Of a stretch of 64,000 bases of DNA, positions 9,223 to 17,498 are shown one piece after another. Position 1 is the first letter of the stretch; the number at the start of each line of letters is the position of its first letter. Source of the DNA: Oscillospiraceae bacterium NTUH-002-81 (GTDB taxonomy: Bacteria; Bacillota; Clostridia; Lachnospirales; Lachnospiraceae); assembly GCA_032620915.1 (NCBI GenBank), contig CP136052.1:217001-281000 (forward strand). The letters run 5' to 3'. The position numbers and the translations under genes were made by a program. The notes under the pieces were generated by a model, which saw only the letters and a list, made by a program, of their open reading frames with translations, was not told where the DNA came from and did not search any database.

Positions 9223-9484
9223 TTATACTATTCCTCCCGAATCCTTTCAAAATACAGAAAATATTGTAACATTCTTTAGGACAAAGTGCAAGGGTTTTAA
9301 CGGTGTGGTTTTCATGTTACAATGAGGAAAAACAGGATGGTTCACAGGGAAAATGCCGTGATGTGTTTTGGGATACGAAAGGCACAGCAGCCGGATAGTT
9401 TTTCGGAAAAAAGGAGATAATATAGGAAAAGATCGAAAATCATGAATGGAAAATAAAATAACCGGCGGCGAAGGAGGATGGACG

Positions 9485-10921
9485 ATGGAATTTGGAAATC
9501 TCTTTTCCTGGATCAGCCTGTGTCTCATGGTGCTGCTGGTGTTTTTTGAGCGGAAGGATCCGAAGACATTGTGGGCCTGGCTGCTGGTGCTTACGTTTAT
9601 GCCGGCGGCCGGGCTTCTTCTGTATGTGCTGGCGGGGCAGAATTACCGGCGGAAAAAGCTGTTTCATCTGAAAGAAATGGAGGATGAGCTGCAGCAGACG
9701 CTGGCTGTGCAGGAGCGGCTGATGGCGCTGCCGGGAAAATCGGTAACGGAGCCGGAGATGGCGCAGTTTGACAGCCTGATCCGCTATAATCTGCAGGCGG
9801 CGGACGCGGTGCTCACTGTGGACAATCGCTGGGAGATTTTTACGGAGGGAAAGGCGCTGTACGGGGAACTGACGGCACAGATCCGGGCGGCGAAGACATA
9901 CATTCACATTCTTTCCTATATTATACGGCGGGATGAGGTGTTTGCGGCGCTGGAGGAGGAGCTGGCGGAAAAAGCGGCAGAGGGTGTGACGGTGCGGCTG
10001 CTGGTGGATGCCATGGGCACCCGGGCGCTTGGAAGAAGGGATTATAAGCGGCTGCGGCAGAAAGGCATTCAGGTGGGCATCTTTTTTCCTGCGGTGCTGG
10101 GGCGACTGCAGCCGCGGCTCAATTACCGGAATCACCGGAAAATTATCGTGGTGGACGGTTGCGTGGGGTTCATCGGCGGGTTTAACATTGGCCGGGAATA
10201 TCTCGGAAAGGATAAAAAGCTGGGGCACTGGCGGGATACCCATCTGAAACTGACGGGATCGGCGGCGCTTCTTCTGAATGTGCGGTTTGCGCAGGACTGG
10301 AATTATGCCTGCCGGGAGGATCTGTTTGCCCAGCGGGCGCTTTTTGCACCCAGAGCCGGGGATTACCAGGGGCATGCGCTGGTGCAGATCATTGCCAGCG
10401 GGCCGGATTCCAGATGGCAGCATATCCGCAACAACTATGTACGGCTGTTTCACGGGGCACGGAAGCGAATCTATATCCAGACGCCCTATTTTGTCCCAGA
10501 TGAAGCCGTTTTGCAGGCGCTGCGCATGGCGGCCCTGTCCGGCGTGGATGTGCGGCTCATGATCCCGTGCAAGCCGGATCATCCTTTCGTCTATCGGGCC
10601 ACCTGCTCCTATGCGGGGGAGCTTCTGGAGGCCGGGGCGCGATGCTTCCGTTATATGGATGGGTTTCTCCATGCCAAGTGTGTGGTGGTGGATGGCCTGG
10701 CCTGCTGCTGCGGGACGGCTAATCTGGACATTCGCAGCTTTTGTCTGAATTTTGAGGTCAATGCGGTGATCTATGACCGGGCGCTGGCAGGGCGGATGGA
10801 GGAGATTTTCCGGGAGGATCTGAAATCCTGTCAGGAAATCACCCGGGAAGCCTATGGAAAACGCGGGCTGGGCGTGAGGCTGGGAGAGCAGTTTTCCCGG
10901 CTGTTGTCGCCGATTTTATAA
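9485..10921 (+). CDS. cls: Cardiolipin synthase (phospholipase D superfamily)
   Basis: This enzyme would condense two phosphatidylglycerol molecules to cardiolipin at the membrane. The 478-residue protein has two N-terminal transmembrane helices (about 3-45), then two PLD domains, each with an HxK(x)4D signature: HRKIIVVDG near residue 216 and HAKCVVVDG near 396, each followed by GFN/GTANLD. The length matches bacterial Cls. The start is ATG 9485 with AAGGAGG in front. A weak TTTAAC/TACAAT promoter may lie near 9297-9324 in the otherwise empty 9223-9484 gap. Confidence 0.93.
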   Translation: MEFGNLFSWISLCLMVLLVFFERKDPKTLWAWLLVLTFMPAAGLLLYVLAGQNYRRKKLFHLKEMEDELQQTLAVQERLMALPGKSVTEPEMAQFDSLIRYNLQAADAVLTVDNRWEIFTEGKALYGELTAQIRAAKTYIHILSYIIRRDEVFAALEEELAEKAAEGVTVRLLVDAMGTRALGRRDYKRLRQKGIQVGIFFPAVLGRLQPRLNYRNHRKIIVVDGCVGFIGGFNIGREYLGKDKKLGHWRDTHLKLTGSAALLLNVRFAQDWNYACREDLFAQRALFAPRAGDYQGHALVQIIASGPDSRWQHIRNNYVRLFHGARKRIYIQTPYFVPDEAVLQALRMAALSGVDVRLMIPCKPDHPFVYRATCSYAGELLEAGARCFRYMDGFLHAKCVVVDGLACCCGTANLDIRSFCLNFEVNAVIYDRALAGRMEEIFREDLKSCQEITREAYGKRGLGVRLGEQFSRLLSPIL

Positions 10922-10996
10922 AAAAATGAAGAAAATTTGAGTGGGGTGCAACAGTTGAGGCGGGAAAAGACACTATAAGATAAAAGGGGTGGTGGA

Positions 10997-11512
10997 ATGG
11001 AACAGGAAAACTTGTTGGTGAAGCAGGCGCAGCAGGGGGATGTCCATGCTTTTGCACAGCTGTATGAGTGCTGTTATCGGGATCTGTACCGGTTTGCCCT
11101 GTACAATCTGGGACAGGAAGAGGATGCCCGGGATGTGGTCAGCGATACAGTGCTGGCGGCTTTTGAGGGCATTGGGAGGCTGCGCAGCGCGGAGGCGTTC
11201 CGTGGCTGGATTTTTCAGATTTTGCTGAATCAGTGCCGGAAACAGCGACGGCAATATATGCATAAGACAGAAGAACTGACAGAGGAGCTGAAGGAGCGGC
11301 TGCCGGACGCGCAGATGGATCCCTGTGAATCCATGGATGTGCGCCGGGCATTTCAGACGCTGCCGGAAGAAGACCGGATGATCGTATCTCTGTCGGTGCT
11401 GGGCGGTTACAGCAGCGGGGAGATCGGGGCGCTTCTGCACCGGAACGCCAATACCGTGCGCTCCCGGCTCAGCCGTTCCATGCGGCGGATGCAGGTGCTT
11501 CTGGAAGGATAG
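10997..11512 (+). CDS. ECF-type RNA polymerase sigma factor
   Basis: The 171-residue protein has sigma region 2 at about 8-75 (FAQLYECCYRDLYRFALYNLGQ, then DARDVVSDTVLAAF) and region 4 at about 113-165 (LPEEDRMIVSLSVLGGYSSGEIG plus a recognition helix). Regions 1 and 3 are absent, as in ECF sigma factors. The next gene, 17 bases on, encodes a single-pass membrane protein with an extracellular domain, the usual arrangement for sigma and anti-sigma. TGCAAC about 50 bases upstream (10947-10952) could be a self-recognised -35, but this is weak. Confidence 0.88.
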   Translation: MEQENLLVKQAQQGDVHAFAQLYECCYRDLYRFALYNLGQEEDARDVVSDTVLAAFEGIGRLRSAEAFRGWIFQILLNQCRKQRRQYMHKTEELTEELKERLPDAQMDPCESMDVRRAFQTLPEEDRMIVSLSVLGGYSSGEIGALLHRNANTVRSRLSRSMRRMQVLLEG

Positions 11513-11529
11513 GAAGGAGGATTGTGCAG

Positions 11530-14128
11530 ATGGAAGAGAAAGACAGAATGAGAAGAGAAAACGTGCAAAACAGTGAGAATGCGTTAAAAGATACATATGA
11601 AAAGAAGTTGTCAGAAGAGCAGGTGGAGCAGGATGAGGTCGGAATAGATGAAGAAAAACTGACAGAAGAGCAGATGAAAGAGATCGGCGCAGTTATCCGG
11701 GCGGCGGCAGAGGATACACCGATCCCGTCGGAGTTGGAGCCGGAAGCCATCGAGGAACTGCTGCGGAAGCATCGGCAAGGCCAGGAGAGCACATCAGGTA
11801 AGGACGGAACGCCTGCAGGCCAGACCAGTGCATCTGACATAAACGGAACGCATGTAAGAGAGGCAAATACTTCTGATATAGATGAAACGCATGTAGGAGA
11901 GGCAAGTACTTCTGATATAGATGGAACATTCTCAGGAGTGGATCGTGTATGGGAAGAAAATGGTGATCGGCGAAGCAAGAAAAAGCGGCCGGGTTTTCTC
12001 CGTCATGCCAGAATCTACATCGGAGCAGCGGCTGCTGCAGTATTGGTGATCACGGCACTGTGGCGGTTCTCTGGTGGAGTTGATAACGGTTATACAGGGG
12101 ATGAGACGACGATGGCGACCAGTGAAAGTGCGGAGGAATACGCAGAAGAACTGGCGGAAGGTGTCGTAGGAGGAAGATACAGCGGGCAGCGCATATGCTG
12201 CGGAAGGCACCACGGGCAGTGCAGACACAGCAGCAGATCAGGCAGATACGGCCCGGGCGGCAACCGGTGACGAGAGCACAGAGCGCATTCGAATCGCGAA
12301 AAGTTATGAGGAGATTTATGATCTGCTCAAAGAAAGCAATCTCACCGTTGATACCGGGGTGTTGTATTCCGTGGGAATCGATGCTGCGGGAGTTATGGAA
12401 GAGTCTGCGGTGGAAGATAGTGCCGCAGGCACCGGAAGCAGCGGAGCTGCCAGACAGGACACTTTGCGCAGCAGCGGCAGTGGAGAGACAACAAAGGCAA
12501 CAGCGGTGGAAAGCGCAGAAGCTTCTGCAGATTATTCTGAGACGAATGTCCGGGAACAGGGCGTGGACGAAGCGGACATTGTAAAGACGGACGGCACTTA
12601 TGCATATGTGGTTTCCTCCGGCAGCAACCAGGTGAACATCATCCGACTGGCAGATCTGACTGCCTGCGGCCGGGTGACTGCGGAGAACGGCGGCCGCATC
12701 CAGGAGATTTATGTGGAGAACGGGCGTTTAACCCTGCTGACGCAGGTGGAGACCACTGCTTTGACGAGACGGGCAGGCGTCGCAGCGGGAAGTGCTGGGG
12801 TGCAGGACAGCGACGGCAGCATATCAGGTGGCACCACAGGAATCACGGATCAGGACATACAGGAGACGCCCCAGGTGGACGTGATCTATGGTTCGGACTA
12901 TCAGACAGAGTGCCGCCTGACGGTGTACGATATCTCAGACCCGGCACGTCCGGTGAAGCTTGGCGGCATTTCCCAGGAGGGCAGTTACCGGACTTCCCGC
13001 ATGGTGGACGGCTATGCATACGTGTTTACCGACTGCTGGAAGGATTTTTCAGAGGGTACTGACCCTACAGCATATATTCCCGAGGCCAACGGGCAGAAAC
13101 TGGCCAGCGGCTGCATTTATCTGCCGCAGACAGATGTGACGGGACATTATATCCTGATCAGTTCCGTGAATATGGAGGAACCCTCGCAGGTGAAGGAAGC
13201 CAAAGGCGTGCTCTGCGACGGAGACGAGTATTATATTTCCACAAACAATATGTATATCACCCAGATGCATTACAGTGCGGCGGGGGATGAGAGTACAGAG
13301 ATTTTCCGGTTCGCTTTCCGGGATGGTGTGATCCGCGGTGCGGCGGTGGGTACCGTGCCGGGATACGTAAAGGACAGCTTTTGTCTGGATGAATACGACG
13401 GCCATCTGCGGCTGGTGACGACCCGGTGGAACCGTGGCTCCCAGATCAGCAGTCTCTATGTGCTGGATGGTGATCTGGATACGGTAGGCAGCCTGGAGGA
13501 TGTGGCGCCGGATGAAGAGATCAAGTCCGCCCGATTTGTGGGCAGTCAGGGCTATTTTGTAACATTCCGTCAGACGGATCCTCTGTTCTGCGTGGATCTG
13601 TCCAGGCCGGAGGATCCCAGGATCGTGGGCGAAGTGAAGGTCAGCGGATTTTCCTCCTATCTGCATCTGTATGGGGACGGACTGCTGCTGGGCATTGGCA
13701 GTGAGGCTGACGAGGACACCGGACGGGAGACGGGAGCCAAGATTTCCATGTTTGATATCAGTGAGCCGGGACAGATGACAGAACTTGACCGCGTGGGCAT
13801 GAAGGACATCAGCCTGTGGAATATCAGCGATTACCGTTCTCTGCTGGTGGAGCCGGAGAAAAATCTCATCGGTTTTTCCACAGACCGGTGGAAGAAAGGA
13901 AAAGAGGAAGCCGTTTACCATCTTTACCGCTGGGAAGAGGACAAAGGCTTTGTGGAGCTGCTGTCCTATGAGATTCCCCAGAAGAACGGCACAGATATTT
14001 CTCGCGTCAGAGGATTCTACGCAGGCAGTCGCTTTTATGTGGTCAGTGAGCGGGAGATCGCAGCATTTGACATGGAGGACGGGTTTTCTCAGTCGGGGAC
14101 ATTTTCTTTCGATTCTATTAAGAAGTAG
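11530..14128 (+). pseudogene. Membrane-anchored C-terminal beta-propeller protein, frameshifted; probable sigma-factor partner
   Basis: The frame starting at ATG 11530 breaks near 12167-12172. Skipping one base there (GTC GTA G then GAG GAA GAT) continues smoothly through STERIRIAKSYEEIYDLLKE into the frame ending at 14128, giving 865 residues. Parts are an acidic cytoplasmic head, one transmembrane helix near residue 165 (IYIGAAAAAVLVITALW), a low-complexity linker and a large secreted Beta_propel (PF09826-like) domain. Co-transcription with the ECF sigma gene suggests an anti-sigma or sensor role. The break is either a sequencing indel or a real +1 frameshift. Confidence 0.8.
11833..11941 (+). 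repeat. 39-bp in-frame tandem repeat, about 2.8 copies
   Basis: Copies start at 11833, 11872 and 11911 and encode SDINGTHVREANT, SDIDETHVGEAST and SDIDGTF. They lie in the acidic cytoplasmic region of the membrane protein. The near identity of copies 2 and 3 suggests recent slippage and length polymorphism. Confidence 0.85.
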
Positions 14129-14299
14129 TAAAAACTCTTTCCAAGCTGCCGAAAATATGGTTTAATAATACTGTTAAATAACGATCGTGCAGAATGAAAT
14201 TTCGTTATGGTTCGTAAGTGGCATCTGCAAAGGTGTATCTTTCACAGATACGGGTAAAATGTAACAAATCTTTCTGCATGTCAGAGGAAAGGATCTATT

Positions 14300-15481
14300 A
14301 TGAAGAAACAGACAGTATTTATGGCAGCAGTGCTGGCCGCCGTTGCTCTGGCGACCGGTTGTGGAGCAAAGAAGAGCGAAGTAAAGACCGATTATGTGGA
14401 TGATTTAAGCAAATATGTGACCCTTGGCGAGTACAAGGGACTGGAATATGAGGAGACCTCCACGGAGGTGACAGACGAGGATGTACAGGCGGAGCTGGAT
14501 TACCTGCTGGAATCCAAGGCGGATGTGGAGAAGATCATGGACGGCACCGTTGCGGATGGTGATACAGTGAACATTGATTTCACCGGTATGAGAGACGGTG
14601 TGGCATTCGACGGCGGCAGCGGTACTGGTTATGACCTGACCATCGGTTCCAACTCTTTCATTGATAACTTTGAGGAACAGCTCATTGGTATGAAGCCGGG
14701 TGACACGAAGGAGATCAACGTCACCTTCCCGGATCCCTATCCGAATAACCCGGATCTGGCAGGCGTACCGGTTGTGTTTGAGGTGACTGTGAACTATATC
14801 TGCGGTGAGAACATCATCCCGGAGATGAGCGATCAGTTTATCGCAGACAACACCGATTACCAGACGGTTGACGAGTACAAGGAATATGTGCGCGGCTACC
14901 TGAAGGATTATAAGGAGTCCACCGCAGACTCTGACAGAGAACAGGCACTGTGGCAGCAGGTGATGGACAACTGTACGTTTGTAGAGCTTCCGCAGGATAA
15001 GGTAGACGAGGAAGTAGAGAATATGTACAATTCCTACGAGCAGTATGCAGGCTACTACGGTCTGGAGATGGCTGATTTCCTGGAACAGATGGGCATGAGC
15101 GAGGAGGATTTCCGTACAGAGCTCACTTCCTATGCAGAGAATCTGGTGAAGAGAAATCTGGTGTTCAATGCCATCGTGGAGAAGGAAGGCCTGACCGTCA
15201 GTGATGACGAGTACGAGAAGACCGCAGAGGAAAAAGCCACTGACTATGGTTATGAGTCCAAGGACGCCATGGAAGAGGCACTGGGCGCAGATACCATCCG
15301 TGAGGATATCCTGTGGGATAAGGTGCTGACCCTGATCGCAGACAATGCGACAGCAAAGCCCGCTTCTGATCCGACGGATGCGGCAGCTCCCGCGGATACA
15401 GCCGGTGATGAGACACCGACGGAAGCAACAGAGGAAGAAGGAGCAGAAGAGAATAATTGGCTCAAGTCATCAGACAAATAA
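14300..15481 (+). CDS. FKBP-type peptidyl-prolyl isomerase lipoprotein, trigger-factor-like
   Basis: The 393-residue protein has a lipoprotein signal with lipobox ALATGC (Cys21), so it should be membrane-attached outside the cell. An FKBP domain follows (about 80-165, GDTVNIDFTGMRDGVAFDGG to PGDTKEINVTFPDPY). A helical region like the trigger factor C-terminal domain covers about 170-355 (LPQDKVDEEVENMYNSYEQ). An acidic Thr/Ala-rich tail ends it. Cytosolic trigger factor has an N-terminal ribosome-binding domain; here it is replaced by the signal peptide, implying an extracellular folding role. GAGGAAAGG precedes ATG 14300. Confidence 0.87.
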   Translation: MKKQTVFMAAVLAAVALATGCGAKKSEVKTDYVDDLSKYVTLGEYKGLEYEETSTEVTDEDVQAELDYLLESKADVEKIMDGTVADGDTVNIDFTGMRDGVAFDGGSGTGYDLTIGSNSFIDNFEEQLIGMKPGDTKEINVTFPDPYPNNPDLAGVPVVFEVTVNYICGENIIPEMSDQFIADNTDYQTVDEYKEYVRGYLKDYKESTADSDREQALWQQVMDNCTFVELPQDKVDEEVENMYNSYEQYAGYYGLEMADFLEQMGMSEEDFRTELTSYAENLVKRNLVFNAIVEKEGLTVSDDEYEKTAEEKATDYGYESKDAMEEALGADTIREDILWDKVLTLIADNATAKPASDPTDAAAPADTAGDETPTEATEEEGAEENNWLKSSDK

Positions 15482-15501
15482 TAAGTAAAGCAATATTTGA
15501 G

Positions 15502-15529
15502 ACCGCAGACCCCGAAAAGGGCCTGCGGT
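15502..15529 (+). terminator. Terminator after the PPIase lipoprotein gene
   Basis: ACCGCAG (15502-15508) pairs with CTGCGGT (15523-15529), and an inner CCC/GGG extends the stem around GAAAA. The U-tract is poor, so termination may be partial. Confidence 0.55.
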
Positions 15530-15554
15530 TATCATAAATTATAGGGGGACGGTT

Positions 15555-16439
15555 ATGAAGGTATTGAATTTCGGATCACTGAACTATGATTATGTGTACG
15601 ACGTGGATCATATCGTACAGCCGGGGGAAACCATCAATTCGCAGGGCATGGGAACCTTTTTCGGCGGCAAGGGTCTGAACCAGTCCATTGCCCTTGCCAA
15701 AGCCGGTGTCGCTGTGTACCAGGCCGGTCTGGTGGGCGAGGACGGCGCAGATTTTTACAGAGTGTGCAAGGAAAACCATGTGGACACTACATATCTGGGG
15801 CAGGTGGACGGCAAGAGCGGCCACACCATCATTCAGGTGGACAGGAACGCCCAGAACTGTATCCTGCTTTACGGCGGAAGCAACCGGCGGATGACGAAGG
15901 AATACATCGACAGCGTGCTGGATCATTTTGAGGCGGGAGACATCTTGGTGCTGCAAAATGAGATCAACTGTCTGGATTATGTGATCGACCGGGCGTATGA
16001 GAAGCAGATGACCATTATCCTGAACCCGTCGCCCTACGACAGCGGGCTGGACAGCTGTGACCTGACGAAGGTGTCTGTATTCCTCATCAATGAGGTGGAA
16101 GGACGGCAGATCTCCGGCTACGCGGAACCCCAGAAGATTCTGGATGTGATGCGGGAAAAGTTCCCGGCATCGAAGATCGTGCTGACACTGGGCGGAGACG
16201 GTTCTGTGTACGCAGACGGTGAACAGCAGATCAGGCAGCCCATCTACAAAGTAAAAGCAGTGGATACAACAGCTGCCGGAGATACGTTTACCGGATTTTT
16301 CGTGGCAGGTCTTGTGAAAGGACTTCCGATGAAGGAAGTGCTGGATCTGTGTGCAAAAGCAGCGGCCATCGCTGTTTCGAGAAAAGGTGCTGTGGCATCG
16401 ATTCCGACCATGGATGAGGTACTGCACACCGAGCTGTAG
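15555..16439 (+). CDS. rbsK: PfkB-family carbohydrate kinase, ribokinase-like
   Basis: It is expected to phosphorylate a sugar or nucleoside with ATP in the cytoplasm. The 294-residue sequence starts with VLNFGSLNYDYVYDVDHIV. It has the first PfkB signature GGKGLNQS near residue 37 and the second VDTTAAGDTFTGFF near 236-249, where Asp243 is the catalytic base. It lacks ribose transport neighbours, so ribose as substrate is uncertain. ATAGGGGG precedes ATG 15555. The next gene starts 9 bases after its stop. Confidence 0.85.
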   Translation: MKVLNFGSLNYDYVYDVDHIVQPGETINSQGMGTFFGGKGLNQSIALAKAGVAVYQAGLVGEDGADFYRVCKENHVDTTYLGQVDGKSGHTIIQVDRNAQNCILLYGGSNRRMTKEYIDSVLDHFEAGDILVLQNEINCLDYVIDRAYEKQMTIILNPSPYDSGLDSCDLTKVSVFLINEVEGRQISGYAEPQKILDVMREKFPASKIVLTLGGDGSVYADGEQQIRQPIYKVKAVDTTAAGDTFTGFFVAGLVKGLPMKEVLDLCAKAAAIAVSRKGAVASIPTMDEVLHTEL

Positions 16440-16448
16440 GAGAAAAAG

Positions 16449-17498
16449 ATGACAGATAAGATCCTGATTGTGATACCGTCCCTGGAGCCGGATGAAAAGC
16501 TGGTGGAACTGACCGGGGAACTGAAACGGGAAGGATTTTCCCACATTTTGATCGTGAATGACGGGAGCGGCCCCGCGTATGATGATATCTTTGCCCGGGC
16601 GGTGGCAGAGGGAGACTGTCGGCTACTGACCCACAGTGTGAACCAGGGAAAGGGCCGTGCCATGAAGACGGCGTTCAATGAATTTCTGCTGCACCCGGAT
16701 GGATGTGAGGGCGTTGTGACGGTGGACTCCGATGGTCAGCACCGGCCTGCGGATATCCGCAAATGCTGTGAAGCGCTGCTGGCGCACCCGGACAGCCTCA
16801 TTCTGGGCAGCCGGAATTTTGATGAGAAGGGCGTGCCGCTGAAAAGCAGCTTCGGTAATAAGCTGACCCGGAAGATTTTCGGATTCTTAAGCGGCATCCA
16901 CATCCGGGATACCCAGACCGGGCTGCGGGGATTTTCACCGGCACTGGTCCGACGGTTCCTTTCTACGCCGGGAGAGCGGTTTGAGTACGAGATGAACATG
17001 CTCATGGATTGCCGGGAGTACAACATTCCGGTGCTGGAGGTTCCCATCCAGACCGTGTATCTGGAGGGCAATGCCTCCACCCATTTTCACCCGGTGCGGG
17101 ATTCCATCCGCATTTATGCCATTTTCGGGAAATTCCTGGCCACGTCGCTGTCCTCTTCGGTGATCGACATTGTGCTGTTTACCGTGTTTTCCGGAATTTT
17201 ACAGTGGCTGCACCTGGGGCATGTGATCCTAGCGGCGACCGTGGGTGCCCGGGTGGTTTCTTCTATTTATAATTTTCTGATGAACAAGGGCGTGGTATTC
17301 CGGTGCGAAGGAAAAATCCAGACCACCTTTTTCAAATACTATGCACTCTGTATCGTACAGATGCTCTGTTCCGCAGGGCTGGTGGCGTTGTTTGTGAAGC
17401 TGCTGGGTATCCATGCTACCATTGTGAAAATCGTGGTGGATACGCTGCTGTTTCTTGTCAGCTTTCGGATTCAGAAGGAATGGGTATTTAAAAAATGA
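16449..17498 (+). CDS. Family 2 glycosyltransferase fused to a GtrA-like membrane domain
   Basis: Residues 1-215 form a GT-A fold: IVIPSLEPDEKL, IVNDGSGP, and the metal-binding VDSDGQHRPAD near 92. DTQTGLRGFSP is typical of dolichol-phosphate-mannose-synthase-like enzymes. Residues 225-349 hold four hydrophobic helices matching GtrA (PF04138). Such fusions make or flip polyprenyl-phosphate sugars for envelope glycosylation. The stop overlaps the next start by 4 bases (ATGA), so the membrane protein after it is probably the partner transferase. Confidence 0.88.
   Translation: MTDKILIVIPSLEPDEKLVELTGELKREGFSHILIVNDGSGPAYDDIFARAVAEGDCRLLTHSVNQGKGRAMKTAFNEFLLHPDGCEGVVTVDSDGQHRPADIRKCCEALLAHPDSLILGSRNFDEKGVPLKSSFGNKLTRKIFGFLSGIHIRDTQTGLRGFSPALVRRFLSTPGERFEYEMNMLMDCREYNIPVLEVPIQTVYLEGNASTHFHPVRDSIRIYAIFGKFLATSLSSSVIDIVLFTVFSGILQWLHLGHVILAATVGARVVSSIYNFLMNKGVVFRCEGKIQTTFFKYYALCIVQMLCSAGLVALFVKLLGIHATIVKIVVDTLLFLVSFRIQKEWVFKK

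Noticed and set aside
9440-10672. Long minus-strand open frame opposite cardiolipin synthase
   Set aside because: Its composition is Arg, His and Pro rich, with no ribosome site or domain; it is a shadow of the GC-rich plus-strand gene.
11833-11941. CRISPR array
   Set aside because: The 39-bp units are contiguous, in frame and without unique spacers, so they are a coding tandem repeat.
12280-12300. tRNA-like TTCGAATC motif
   Set aside because: It lies inside the restored reading frame of the propeller protein, and no cloverleaf can be drawn around it.
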